A stretch of DNA of 64,000 nt, taken from contig OX328126.1 in NCBI GenBank assembly GCA_946811695.1, forward strand, positions 89,891,577 through 89,955,576. Direction: 5' to 3'. Below the pieces are notes generated by a model. The model was not told the origin of the DNA. It saw only the letters and a list, made by a program, of their open reading frames with translations, and did not search any database. Source of the stretch: Gonocerus acuteangulatus. Its lineage: Eukaryota > Arthropoda > Insecta > Hemiptera > Coreidae. Position 1 is the first letter of the stretch. Each line of letters starts with the position of its first letter. Made by a program: the position numbers and the translations under genes. Shown here one piece after another: positions 10,800 through 25,700 of this stretch.

Positions 10800-12096
10800 G
10801 AAAGGGGGAATCATGAAATCCGGAGGTTGGGAAATCGAAGTCAAAGTCCTGAAATTGCTTCAGGATAGCAGAGGCCTATGGAATGCTGATTCATAAACCT
10901 GATTGAAAAAGTATGCATTTGAAATTAAACCTTTTAAATACAAATGATTTGATAGATGATGGTGCTATTCACTTTAACTTGAAGTTGTGAGATTATTAAA
11001 GACGAAACAGAAAAACAAGGTGGTGACTCCTTACCTACCTACATTTATCTGACTAAGGAAAATTTTTTTAAAAAAAATCAATTTTTCAGGATTGCCCTTT
11101 CTCCTCCAAGGTCCTGATATTTTTGAACTTATTTTCGGAAGAAATATAGTTATAAATAATTAAAACAGCCATCTTAGTAATAAATTAAACCATATTATTT
11201 ATTTTCCGTTGTATAAATTAATGTTGTGTTCTTGGCACTTTATTTGTTCCGTTTCTAAAATGCTAATGATATCAAAATTGAAAGAGTCTTCGTACTTTAT
11301 AGCATTATAACACCGATTTATTTTCTCTGAAATCCAAGTTGTATGTGTGCTGTTTAATTTTCTTTTCTTTTTTTTTTTTCAATTTTTCGAAGACTATTAA
11401 CAATGCAATTAGGTACATCTCAATTGTACAAAAACAAATAATTAATGAACAATTAGTCCTTCCAGATTGGACTGCAACAACGGTTTGACTTAATTAAATA
11501 AGTTCAATAAAATAAATGATACTTAATCAAAGTCATTAAAAAAGAAAAGGCATCAGCCCTATCCTGGCTAGAAAAGGGTGGTAACCTATAGAGAACCCGT
11601 CCTAAAATTTGTAGTTAATAATAAATGGATGTTAAAATTTAATAAAAAATAAAAAAATATTTAAACATGCAGATATCTATATACTCATTTAAAACCAAAC
11701 AAGAAAGAATTATCCATTTTAAGGTGTTTTCAAATCATAAAAAAATGCTAACTAGTTTTTTTTTTGTTTTGTTTTTTTAATATAAAATTATTTTTATCAT
11801 TAATTATAATTTTTGTTTTTTTTTCTGTTTTATTGTACCAAAAATTGAATAATCAAGCTACTGATTTTGCTAAAAAGAGAATTTTTTTCTTTAACAATAT
11901 CTGTAATTATCAAAAGTAATAATTACACATTAAAACAAAAAAAAATCATATTGTAATAATGGTAGAAGGTCAAAATTGCACAAATTTTTCAAGTTACAAA
12001 TATAATATAATTGTAGAGTGCTTTTATTATGTAAAGCACATGCATACAATTTTTTTTATAACATTTATAATAAAATATAATTTTCAAAAGAATTAC
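10800..12096. other. No gene seen
   Basis: Very AT-rich; holds only the SINE-B fragment at 11535-11665. Confidence 0.5.
11535..11665 (+). repeat. SINE-B 3' fragment
   Basis: Contains GGCATCAGCCCTATCCTGGC, GTAACCTATAGAGAACCCG and the tail GTTAATAATAAATGGATG. Confidence 0.7.
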
Positions 12097-12193
12097 TTGG
12101 AGGCTGCGTAGAAAATGTAATAAACCATGTTTTCCCATCACTTTTTGTGCACAAAGGAATAAGCGGTCTTTAAATTCTTCAACATCTCCAGCT
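12097..12193 (-). other. Candidate orphan coding exon, family unknown
   Basis: A 97-nt segment on the minus strand is bounded by a good acceptor (TTGTTTAG|AGCTGG) and donor (CTCCAA|GTAATT). It reads open for 32 codons, including EEFKDRLFLCAQKVMG and LLHFLRSLQ. Phase is 2 in and 0 out. The amphipathic, non-repetitive composition looks like real protein. I do not recognise the family, and I found no partner exon on either side. It could belong to a gene transcribed divergently from VARS1, or be a pseudo-exon. Confidence 0.35.
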
Positions 12194-12820
12194 CTAAACA
12201 ACAAAACAAAATTAAAGTAAGGTGTGTTGCAATGAAATACAAGAGCTAAACTAGGTATGATAAGCAACAGATAAGGCTTGATAAAAGGTAAAACTACACT
12301 TATCTTTCAGACCTTGTTGTTTAACTTAATGCCTTGAATTACTAAATGAATCCCATATTGAAATTGATTTTATTTCATTATTCTCCATTAATGAAAAAGA
12401 AATGCTGTATTTGCTTTTTCGTGAACAATTATTGATAAATTCAGCGTAAAAAAAAAATCAGGACTTTCAGATTCCGAAAATGGAAAATGCAAGATGAGGG
12501 GGGGAGCTTGCTTAGAAATGGTGTTTTTGCCTTAATTCTTCTAAAATTACAAATAACAATTAAGCTTTAGGATATTTTATTTTTTAGTTTATTTAATATT
12601 TTTGATTTATTCTTGTAATGTAAGTCAAATTATAAATAAATCAATGAAGTCTTATTTTATTTGTTTTAGCTTACAACACTGTTTCTAAGAAGGTGATGTA
12701 AGGTTACACCCTAAGGTTAGCACGCTGGGAAGTCTGGTTGGCATATGGAATAGTTGACAATTGCAGACAATTTTTTTTTCTTCAAAATTTTAGAGTTTCT
12801 TGAATAACATTGCTTAAGCT

Positions 12821-15800
12821 ATGGAAAACGGACAAGTTGCTCCCGAGAAAACTCCGAAACAGTTAGAGAAAGAAGCAAAGAAACTTGCTAAGTTGGAAAA
12901 ATTCAAACAAAAGCAGGTAAAACAGAGCCAAACCACTGAACAGCCTAAGGAGAAAGTTGAGGTACACAATATATACCCTTTAACTATACACCTTGAAAAA
13001 TAACAATTAAGTGACATGTCACATTAAACTGGCATTTCTTTTTATAGAAAATTGAAAAAAAGAAGCCAGCAGTAACTGTTGAATATGCTGGGAATACTGC
13101 CCCGGGAGAAAAGAAAGATGTGGCCTGCCCTATGCCTGATTCATACAGTCCAAAGTATGTGGAAGCCGCTTGGTATGAATGGTGGGAAAAAGAAGGATTC
13201 TTTAAACCAGAATATAGGGTAAATTGTAGGACGATATTTGGTCTTTTGAATTTAATGAAGTTTTCTTATACTTAATTATTTATGCAGGGCCGAAATCTTA
13301 AGGAGAAGAATCCTAAAGGGAGTTTTGTTATGGTGATACCTCCACCTAATGTCACTGGAGCGTTACATCTTGGTCATGCCTTGACAAATGCTGTTGAAGA
13401 TGCTATTACTAGATGGTGAGAATACATATATTTTATTATAATAACTGATTTAAACCTGAAGCTTCAAGTCAAAAGGCTTTCGTAATATTTATTTTTTTCC
13501 TGGTTTGATTTTCCTTGTTGTCAATTAATGTAACTATAAATTTCTTCTTTAGGTGAAGGCAAAATTCCTAGTGATTCTGCAAAAAAGGACCGCAAATTTT
13601 TTCAATGATTATAATATTTATATTTATTTTTTTCAATTATAATATTTGATATAGAAAATTGATTCTTCTATGAAGAAGAACTGTTTTTTTTTTTTTTTTT
13701 TTAGAATTGTTTTCATTGACCACATAAAAAACAAATACCAAATACACATTATTAGGGGTCCAGAGACATTATATTGACATATAATTATTCTTATTATTAT
13801 ATTAAAAAAAAATGTCAGTCCCGTAACAGGTGAAAAGGGTCCAAAGGGACAGATCCTGTAAAGTTATCTGATTCTTGACCATATGACACACTAGGGAGAT
13901 AGTATAGTCTGTACTATGCTCTGGCCGCCTGATTTTTCCATCTGCAGGTAGCCATTAATTAATTAAAGGCTGGGTGAGCCTAGGGACGATTTGGGACCCC
14001 AAATCCAACACTCAAACGATGACACTAGGAGATAAAAATCTTTAGTGCGTGCTTAGATTTTGAACTCGGATCCTCCAGTTCATTAGACGAGTGCTCTACC
14101 ACTGAGATAAACTCGCCTCCTAATTCATCTTATTACTTTATAAAAAATTTTAAATTCCACTTATAAATAACACAGATTTTTTAAAAGAAGCTACTGCCCT
14201 TTTTTAGTCAGGATAGGGCTAATATTCGTGTAATTCCTCTTGAATTAATATTGTTCAGTAAGGTGATTATTTTTAGTATAGTACATAGTAGGGCAACACC
14301 GTAGAAGACTGTGATCTGGTTGGTGTTTGTCCTCTCTGTCAGTTTTGTTCTGTCTATGACTTTGGTTGTGTTGTATGAGTTGAATCTAAATAAATCTGTG
14401 TCTATGCGTAATAAGTTGTATTTACACTACACCCTTTAAGAGCTAAAGCCCTTTCTTTTTTCAAAAGCAGCAATTCTTGTGGTTATCAAATCCACGACCT
14501 TAGGCATCCCGAATACCCACAGCCACCAGACCGCGCTCGGTACTTCAACTGAGAAACCAATACCGTCATCTCTTTTATTCCTATTCCCCACCCCCCACTA
14601 TTTATTCTAAGGAGTGTAAATACACTGCAGCTTGTGGTTAGTGAAAAGGTCGAGATTCAGATTTGGGAATGTATTAAAGAAAGAGTTGTTCAGGAAGATT
14701 TGGTATAAAGGATACCATTTTATATTTATTTCATTTAATTTTGAAAATTACAATTTTTTTCAGGCATCGGATGAGTGGTCGGACCACATTGTGGGTGCCT
14801 GGGTGTGATCATGCTGGAATTGCAACACAAGTTGTTGTTGAGAAGAAATTGTGGCGAGAAGAGCAAAAAACTCGTCACGATGTTGGCCGAGAAGAATTCA
14901 TTAAGAAGATATGGAAGTGGAAAAATGAGTAAGTTGTTTCCGGAAATATTTTTTTCACATAATCTATTTTCAGCCCTTTTGAAGGAATGTACCTGTTGAT
15001 ATTGCACTGCTAAATCAGGTGCAGATTGTTCCAGAAAGGCAGGTTTTTGTCTCTAGTGATGTCATTAGGGAAACAAGATTGACATAAGTATATTTTTAAG
15101 GATTGAACATCAGTCAACATACTTTACTGATTATCACTTTATTCAGCACAATGTGATTTTTAGACTAGGCCTAATTTTAAGACCCCTGCAATAAAAAAAC
15201 AAAACAATAAACAACAGTTGAATGATTTCGCCCAATAATTATATATTTGATTGGGGTTATACAGAAGATCACCCCATGCCAGTCCCTTATTTGAGCATAA
15301 TCTTTTTTGCTAAAACATTGCCTGACCATCCCACTTGCTACGTATGCTTTGAAAGGGTTCTTCAAATTCTTTAGTTGTATATTTGCATTAATGAACATAT
15401 ATTTAATTAAGGTAATGTTGAAAAATTAGAGCCCATTCAGATAGATAGAATAGTTCAAATCCCTCATGCGCGAAATTTTGAGGGAAATATTCCCGACGGT
15501 TCTGCCATTTGCATTACCATTTCAATGAACAACACGCTCCAAGGAACTCAATAATAACTGACGATGTCTCATTTAGGACCAGGGAAGGCTTTGAGAGGTC
15601 AAGCAAGGGAGATTTGTTTAATTTTTATCAATATTTAGCCAAAGCTAAGGCTAAAAACAATTTAAACTATGTACTGTTCAAATAGATGGAGGGAATGGGT
15701 GTGGTCTATATTCCCAAGATATAGTGGGAAGAACTTCCTTTTATAACCTTATCAGTTATATGTCCGATGATGAACCTAAATAGGTTCAAAACGTCGCCAA

Positions 15801-18800
15801 TATAAGCTAATATTTTAAACAATTTTGGTGAACAACTTTCTTCTTAATGATTCTTTAACAACTATTATACATTTATAATATGTCAGTAATTAATTAAAGA
15901 ATACCTTATTGGACAAAATATTTTTTTTGTATACAATTGGGGTGCGGAAGGGGTTGATTTATTGATAAAGTCCATTTTCTTAATTTTTCCTAGACAAAAT
16001 AAATTTAGCCCTGCAAGGAGCAAGCATTACCATTATATCAGCATGCACTTCTAGAAATAAGAGTGTTTTTGAGCTACTTTAAGTATGAAAATATCTATGA
16101 AAAACATCTCATTTGCAGCTATGGCGATAAAATCTATACTCAAATCAAAAGGCTAGGCTCATCTCCTGACTGGACCCGAGCATCCTTTACAATGGACCCA
16201 AAACTGTGTCGAGCCGTGAACGAAGCGTTTGTTCGTCTTCATGAAGAAGGAGACATCTATAGAAGCAATCGGCTTGTCAATTGGTCTTGCACCCTGAAAA
16301 GTGCTATATCAGATATTGAGGTTTGTAGTAAACTAAGTAGTAAAAAAGTAAATAAAAATCTTATCAAGATGCCACTAGTCCAATGTTACCTTAGAAGATA
16401 AAGATACATTATTACTAAAAATTGTCTAGATAACATTGCTTACTTACCATGTCCTGAATCAATTATTGAGGTCTTTCAATAATGGCATGACGAGTAAGTC
16501 GAAAACAAAAATAAGTTGTGGAAATTGTAACCCTTAAAAATCTGGAAATAAGTGACGAGAGTATTTTCTTGGATCTTTTCTCTAAGAAATTCTACACCAA
16601 GTCCCCTCCCTTTATCTACAACCTCCTCAATTTAAAAAATAGCTTTTCTTAAAAACTCCTGCCTCTCTTCTTCTCCTGCATAACACTTACTATCTGTTAG
16701 TGCTGTGGAGAAAAAGAAGAGACACAGATACACATCATCCGTGATTGCGAACTGCTCGATGAAATACACTTTAGGTACTTTGGTGACACAAAGAATACAA
16801 GCCTTTAAAGAGAAACAGCAATGAGCGGTACGATAGGATGTAAAACCACGTTGCGTTCCCTGGGTTAGATAGTCAAAGTTTATTATATTTTAGTATAGCT
16901 TTCAGTACATTTTTTTGATGATTTAAATATTCCTTTGGACATTTTTCATTTATTTTTTTTTTTTTTTATTGTGTATACTTATATATGAACTCTACTTCAA
17001 AATGTTGGTGCCTGCTCTATTTGTTACTTATCTTTTTCTTTCTTTTTAAATTATTTTCGTATCTTTAAGTTATATTTGGCTACGTCCAGACGAGGGTTCT
17101 TTTGCTCTGGCGATTAACCCACGTGGTTACCGTTCTATCAAAACCGTCAAATTTTCATAGGTTATGACGTAAAATCATTGGAGATTAAAGCAGTGGAGTT
17201 AGTTACCGCGTAATATTAAGCATACCCTCTTCCAGATGAATAAGAATTTGTGTGTGATAACTCATTATGCCCCTTTAGGCATATCCATACAAGCTATTTC
17301 CGACAGGGAAATTGACCTAGCCTATGACACTCCCCGTATCAAGACCTACCCGTGCCAAGTTTGGTCAAAATCAGATTTTTAATAAATATAAGGAATTTTT
17401 GTTTAATAAGTAGCATAAACTTTCTTGGTGATTATAGCAATCCTCCCCTGTTAGGCACGTTTAGCCTTCATGTGGGCAGGCGTGATAGGGGGAATGGGCC
17501 CTCCTTAGCACATTAATTATTTTTTCAGCAACTGCTCTAGAATGAAATGATTATTTAATTTGTAAACTTTATAAACTGTAAATGATTTGTTTGATAGTTT
17601 GTCCATTCATTTTTAGAGTACTTTAATTGCTCTCAACTAATTTTGACATTTTTCTTTTTTTATTTTAGGTGGACAAAGTTGAATTAACTGGAAGAACACT
17701 ATTGTCTATTCCTGGATATAAAGATAAGGTAGAATTCGGCGTCTTGGTGTCTTTTGCTTATAAGGTGTGTGATAGCGATGAAGAGATCATTGTCGCAACT
17801 ACAAGAATAGAGACGATGCTTGGTGATACAGCTGTTGCTGTCCATCCACAAGACAAACGCTACACTCATCTTCATGGGAAAAGTGTTCAACATCCTTTCT
17901 GCAACAGAACGATACCTATTATAGTCGACGAGTTCGTAGACATGGAGTTCGGAACTGGTTAGGAAAATTCATTTCATATTAGTCTTTAGCAAGCCAATGT
18001 TGTCCATTAACTATCAGGGTTTAAAACTAATTTACGTTATTTGAACTTCTTAATTTATGTAAATGTTAGATTAAAATATTCGTGATTCCCCAAGAATTAC
18101 CCTAGACCAAATATAACCCACTTTATGTGGGCAATTTTTTTCAGGGGAGGCGGTTTAAGTAAAAAAACTACTGAAGTAGAATTTGCTTATGACTGGACTG
18201 AACCACAAATAACCATTCCCACTTATGTGTTATATTTAAAAATGAATAGACTTAGAATAATATATGATCAATAAAAACCTATTCTAAGCTTAAGTACAAA
18301 TAAATTGATAGCAGTCGTCTTGAGCGCTAACAGTACCTTGGTGAGGGAGGAAGGCCAATGATTATTGTTAAGTGACTATGGTCACCTAAATGTTAATGTG
18401 GTCTTCCTCCCTCACTTTTTTTTTTTTTATTTATTTACTTATTTTTTTTATTATTTTTTTTTTTAATATTTATTTAAAATCTCTAAAATTGATATAGTAT
18501 GATAATTACTTGTGCTTGTCTAAATATACATGTCAATGAATAGTATATGGAAGGAGCCAATCATTATTGACACTTCCTAAGTTTTGCTAACATTTTTTAT
18601 TTTCATTGTTTTTAACCAAAATTATATTTTAACGGAAATAAATAATATTTATGCTTAGGGATGAAATTTCCAGCAGTGAAAATTTAATTTTACTCTTCTA
18701 GGTGCTGTTAAGATTACTCCAGCTCATGACCACAATGATTACGAAGTTGGTGTTCGAAATAATCTCCCGTTTATAACGATCCTAAGTGATGAAGGAATTA

Positions 18801-19049
18801 TAATCGGTGACTGTGGTGAATTCACTGGAATGAAGAGGTTTGAAGCGAGAAAAGCAGTTCTTGCAGCTCTCAAAGCGAAGGCTCTTTATAAGGAAACCAA
18901 AGACAATCCTATGGTGGTGCCGATGTGCAGTCGATCCAAGGATGTTGTTGAACCTTTAATAAAGCCACAGTGGTAAGATATTTTTGTTAATGAAAAAATA
19001 TAATTATGATAATAAAAGGTAGTTGAGATGAAACAAATAGCTTTAAAAG

Positions 19050-19108
<59 letters not shown>

Positions 19109-19319
19109 AATAATGTGGATAAGTTCTGTAAGCGCTAATTGAACTGGACAGTACAAGTTCTGTTTGGATGGATGGATTTGGTGTTTAAGGGCAGAAAACA
19201 TCTAGGTCCTCACCGCCCTGAAGTGTAGTGTTAGAGAGTCGTGTATATGTCGTGAGAGGGATTGTAATTTTGTGTTTAGGCCAGTGCATGACAATCAACT
19301 GTAATTTTTATGACCTGTA

Positions 19320-19382
<63 letters not shown>

Positions 19383-19508
19383 TATGTCATTGCTTACGAC
19401 TAACTTGTTACTTAGATACTAATAGAACTATTTGCACTAAAAACTAATACTAACATACAGTATAGCACTATTAATACAGTTAAGAGACTTGTATATAATT
19501 TATTTTTT

Positions 19509-19584
<76 letters not shown>

Positions 19585-19729
19585 GCATATGCATATGTAT
19601 ATGTATATCTTTTTTATATGTATGTATCTATTTTTTCTGAGTAATGTTGTATATATCCTTTTTTTTTAATGCATATATATATATATATATCTTTTTTATA
19701 TTTATATATCTATTTTTCTGAGTAATGTA

Positions 19730-19778
<49 letters not shown>

Positions 19779-22700
19779 CTAACGAATACAAACTAAGTAA
19801 CTAATACAAACTTAACATAACTATTACAACTATTTGTACTAATATGTACTAAAACTAATACTTTACTGGATGCAATGTTAATACTAAAACTATACTAAAT
19901 AACAAAATTTATAGTAATACCAATTCTAAAACTAATCTAGCACACGTATATGCACATACACCCACGTTCATACACATATACACACCCACATACATACATA
20001 CACACTTACACGCACATAATATATGCCCGTGCACGTATACATAAATATATTTATTTATTATTAAATTATTATTTTATATCATGAGATATAATTGCGCCTT
20101 TTTTAAGAATTCCACAACTAGGCCAACTGCTTTGCCATCGTCCCGCAGAGCTTCTGTCAAGTTCCTTGGTATTCCCAGCTGTTGGAGCATCAGCCTATAA
20201 CGAGGGCAGTCCTCGAAAATATGTTTCATAGAGATCAGCTGATTGCATCTTCCGCAGACAGGTGGGATTCCTCTAGACATCAAGTACCCATGAGTCAGCC
20301 TAGAGTGGCCGAGTCTGAGCCGAGCTAGGACAACCTCCTCTCTTCTTGATATTCTGTTTGAGGAGGACCAGGCACTCAAGTCATGCTTGACTTGCTTAAG
20401 TTTTTGTTCTCCGCAATCCAACCACGTCTTTCTCCATCCTTCTTCGATCTTGCATATTGCTGGCGCTACTAGCTCCCTGCCAGATAAAGGAACCCTGGTA
20501 ATGTCGCTCAAACTGTGCGCAGCCCGTGCAGCTTGATCGGCTTTCTCGTTGCCAGGAATCCCACGATGTCCGGGAATCCACATTAGATGGACAGCTTTTC
20601 CACTGTCTCTGAGAGTTCTGCTATACTGAAGGATTTTTAAAACAAGGGAGTTTTCAGTAAAAATATCTTCAACCTTTTCGAGAGCACTTCTTGAGTCGGT
20701 GCATACTATGATGTTCTTCTCTGGGGCTTCCCGAGCTAGTTGCAAGGCAGTGGCAATTGCGAATAGTTCAGCAGTGAAGATATTACATTGGGGAGAGAGT
20801 TTAAACATAAAAACTATGTCAGAATCGATCACCGCGCAGGCAGTTGAAGATTCTATCTTGGAACCATCGGTGTAGTATACCCTCCTCTCTGCGATACTAC
20901 CCAAGAATTCGCACAGATAGGAACTCAGCTCGATGTCTGTCATAGAATTCTTGTTTACGGCCAAGAAGTGGCGTTCGGGCGGTGTGAAGGTCCAAGGGGA
21001 GGCATTTGTTGAGGCTTCTTTCTGTTGTACTTGTGTGGAGGAGATCAGCTGTACTTCACCAGTCATACGGAGTGCTAAAGGAAAACTTCCAGATGAGGCA
21101 CGGTCATATTTGTCGACAAACTTGGGATTAAAGTTCTGTTTGGAATGAGGCCCAGTCATTTTGCTCATTTCCACAAAATTTCTTTATCATTACTTCTTCA
21201 CAATGTATATATTCTCTAAGGAAAAATTACGGCTGGTATGAGCAATTTAATAATTTGGTTAAGGAGGAAAACCCTAATGTAACAGCTTTTCTTATATTCT
21301 TAATTTATGCCTGCTAGGCAGATACATTAATATTTTGGTTTGGACTTGTGGTTTGATGAACCCCATTTCTTATGGCCCAATTTTGCTGGTTAACTAACTC
21401 ATCCAATCATTTGTTATACAAATGTTTTTTCTCAAGTTTTGGGGTGAAAGAACCAAAATTATAACCGCTATCATGTTAAAACATAGACACACACACAGAT
21501 ATATACATACATGTATATGGAGCTTAGTGTTCTGGAGATGTACATTAAAAAAAATGAAGTTATTTAGCTAGTTATTGAGTGTATATTTCATTTGTTTATT
21601 ATTTCATTTTTTTCAATCATACTTTTTTGCATACAAAGTTATTCAACTTAAACATAATTCAAACTAGAAATTACTTCAAGATAAATAAAAATTACTAAAG
21701 ATAGTAAACAAAACAAGAATGAAAATTATAAACAACAAATTTTAATTTGGCGAAGAGATCGTTCAAAGTCAAGATTGGCAGATCGCTATGAGCAAGTGTG
21801 GCTTATTTAAATTTTAACGTCCATTATAATTAACTACGATTTTGGGACGGGTTCTCTATAGGTTACCACCCGAGTGTGGCTTAAGTACAGGGGACCTGAG
21901 GCTGGTTGCGAGTATCCTGTACAGGAGAACCTTTCTTCAAGAGGCATTTCTCGGTATTGAAAGGGTTAACACTAATTGAAGAGAAATTGAGCAAAAGGGG
22001 ACCCAACTTTCGGTTTAAGTAGACATGAGATTCAGTACTTTCTCATTCTATAATTATTACCATTACTAACTATTATATTAATAAGCGTTAATTTGCATTT
22101 TTGTTATTAATTAGGTACGTTAAGTGCGACCGAATGGCCCAAGAAGCACTTAAAGCTGTTGAAATTGGAGAACTCCGCATTATACCGGAACAACATAAAA
22201 AAACCTGGCACTATTGGATGTCGAATATACGAGACTGGTGTATCTCAAGGCAGCTTTGGTGGGGACACAGAATTCCTGCTTACTATGTCACGTTCAAGGG
22301 AGCTACTCCAAGCAATGTAAATAATTTTTTTTTTAATCTAGTTTAGCCGCATGGTCGTAGTAAAAATCCCTCTTCTATAAAAATGGTTCTTAACCTTTTC
22401 GATGTGACGTGGGCTAAGGAGAGTAATGTCCCTAAAGGCAGAGAGTGTCCGCTGTCTATTCCCCCCTCCAAACTCCCTCTTCTAGAGTGGCCATACGCAC
22501 CCGTCCTTTTTTTACTTAAATGCTTGTTACTAATCATCATTTTCATGTTTATCGCATGTGAACGACGACGTGTATTACTTGAAAACATTTATTTACTACA
22601 ATTTTGGTAAGCAGCAAACCTACAATAACCATTTAAAACAAAATTTACTTATGCGCTTTTCCTCCCTATATTTCTCTTTCTATTTCATTCTGAAACCAAT

Positions 22701-25700
22701 CGCATATTCTATTTACAACATTACAGCTGACAATTAGTTTTCGCTACTTTAAATACTATTGTTAATTGTTTTTTTAATTATTATAATAATCTATTGCTTT
22801 ATTATTAACAGTTTCACTAAAAAATATGTCCCCGAGAACATTTTCACCGAGCACATGTCTCACAGACGCATGCTACTTAAAACGTTCAAAATTTTTATTT
22901 TACCAGTTATGGGTTAAACCAGAAAATATCCCCCATTCCTGCGAGGTCACTTTGTACACGCTCAAGGCTTAAGAGGACTTGCAATGAAGAGATACATCTG
23001 TGGAGAGAATACTCGGGCGTCGCCTCTGGGGAACATCTTTCACCGGCGAGAATATTCGGGCGTCGCCTCTGAGGAACATCTTTCTCCGGTGAGTATTCTC
23101 GGGCGTCGCATCGAATGGGTTAAATTAATAAAATAAAAATATCTGTGGTTTGGTTCCATACAAATATTAGCGCATTTCCTCCCTCCCTCCATAGGCCTGT
23201 TGAAGGAACTGTTCTGGTAGATTCAATATCATACAATACCAGACCCGCAAACCTCACCAGGGATAAGGTAATGAGGTCCCAAACCAAATATGAAGGGTGT
23301 AGGACAAGGCCCGGAGTAGTGGGGATAGAAAGAAAAGCAAGCTATCTGCTGACGCATATACCATGACACCAGGCCTGTAGAACACATCTCTCAGATACAT
23401 ACATTTATTTGTAATTAAATTTGACAGAATTAATTATGAAGTAAATCAAGTTTTCTGAAGGAGTTTTCGTTGCAGGTTACTGATGATGATAGGTGGGTGA
23501 GTGGAAGGTCAGAAGAGGACGCATTGAATAAAGCCATCAAGAAATTTGGTGTTTCGAAGGACGACATTGAATTGAAACAAGACGAAGATGTGCTTGATAC
23601 TTGGTTTTCTGCGGGACTATTTCCGTTCTCAGTGTTTGGATGGCCAGAAGAGGTATTTACATTTTTTAATATAATGTAAGGCATCTCACTAATTTCTCTT
23701 CTTCCGGGTATCTGTGATTATTGTACAATAAAACGGTCTAAATAAAAAATTGAATATACAGGTTATAGACTGGTCTGTTTATAGTTAACCTATTTGACTG
23801 TTTTCACCTCCTGAAGAGGCTTGTGAAAACACAAAACTAGTAGTGCTAATATTGATACTGAACCTAAAATTTACGTTTTATTTATTGATTTTCTGCCTTC
23901 TTAACCCTTGACTAGACTACGTACTTACTTGTCCCTCAGATGGCCCAGGCCCAGCCTTCACCCTGTCTCTCTCCTCAGACATCCCCAACATAATTCCTCA
24001 GACATCTCTCTCTCCTGTATTCGCTTCTAAACGCTCCGATTCTCCCTCTACATTCCGTGCTATTACGCTATTCTTAACTTATTTATTTAATTTCTTTCTA
24101 TTGTCTTTAATTTACATATTGCCCAGGAAATGAATTTTCGAAAGATTGCTGTGTTTTTAGCAACCCAATATATTTGGGCAGCCATCTTTATTTTGTTTTA
24201 AATAAAGAATTTCTCTTCTCTATTACATTAGCTATATGAAAGATTAATTCCAAATAATTTAAACTCAATTATTAATTACCTAAAATAAGTTGTTTTTTTT
24301 TTTTTTTTGTATTCACTTATTAGTAATATATAGTAGTATATACACAAGTTCATGACAATCCTTCAGGGGGTGAAACTGTGAACTAAACAGAAAATGTAGC
24401 TCAACACCACCTACCACATATTTCTATCTCACTCCGTTCCAGACACATGCCGTTCTAATGGTTCTTTAGAAAAAAAAAAACATGTTTTTTCGAGTACAAT
24501 GTCAATTTTCTCTGCTTGTACACACTTTTTTTCAATAAATCATTGCATTTTTGAAATCAAGATTAAATTAGCTTTAAGGGTAATGCACATTCAATGTTCA
24601 AAATTATCTCATTCAATATCAATTCCAAAAGTAGACATTAATAAAAGCTTCTGTTAGTGACAACATTTTGAAAATCAAGTCTCTTCCAAAAAAAACTCTT
24701 GCAGACTGCCGAATCTCTCAAAAGATGTAAAATTTAATCACCTTTCTAACCATATAAATGTAATTAACATTCGGTTTTACCACCCTTAATTTAATGGGTG
24801 CCCCCACCCGCTCATTTTTCAAACTTACCATGATCCGCCAAATTCAAAAATGATTACACATCTCTGCGGCACAGTTCTCCTTCTTCTCATTGGTAAGCCT
24901 ATTTTCATCCTGTTTTTCTTTTTTTGTTTGTTTAACGGTGTATCAACAATTTAGCTATTAATGCTGAGATATATACTGGTTGCCACCCTTTTATAATGCC
25001 ATCGGGCACGTGGTCAGGTGCTGGCCATGCCTGACGTCGCTTAACTTCGGTGATCAACGGGAACCGGTGCATTCAATTTGGCTATGGCTGTTGGCTTTTC
25101 ATCCTGTTCTTGTATATATATTAGTATTAACTCTGTTCTCCTTGTTTTACACCCTGATGACGGCTTTCAGGGTATTATATTTCAAGCCGAAACATCGGCA
25201 AAGTATAAAACTCACTTCCTTATAATAACAAAAATATAGTTTCATTAAGATACCATGACAGAACCCTGCCACATTCTACCTTCACATCACCAACGGTCAA
25301 CGATCTCCTTTCAATACTACTACTACTACTAATACTAAAGGGTTATTCTGTTTTATTTTGCAGAATGAAGAACTCCAAGTTTTTTATCCCACTACACTTC
25401 TAGAAACTGGACATGACATTTTGTTTTTCTGGGTAGCAAGGATGGTGTTCTTCGGTCAGAGGCTCCTCGGAAAACTCCCATTCAAGTAAGTAACAGTCTT
25501 CTCCATATATTGGAAGGTTGTATGACCAATTTAAAGGATAGAATTCAACAAAATACCCCTTTTTCGTCATAAACGTTTTAATAAAAAAAACTAAGCCACT
25601 TTTATGTAACAAGGATATTCTAAAAAAAAAATAATTTCCAACAGCATCAGCATACGGTTGATGCCAATATATTACAAAGTGGAACATAACCTTTGTAAAC

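Noticed and set aside
12821..13003. VARS1 exon 1 read through to a stop at 13003 as a small gene
   Set aside because: The donor at 12962 joins in frame to exon 2, giving a complete ValRS; the read-through is intron.
740..14120. tRNA-like A and B boxes that could be taken as tRNA genes
   Set aside because: They are the heads of dispersed SINEs with common bodies, tails and target duplications; no intact cloverleaf with acceptor stem was seen.
23807..23850. Possible seventh hammerhead-like site (CTGAAGA with ACTAGT)
   Set aside because: The GAAA core is altered and stem I does not close well, so I did not list it.
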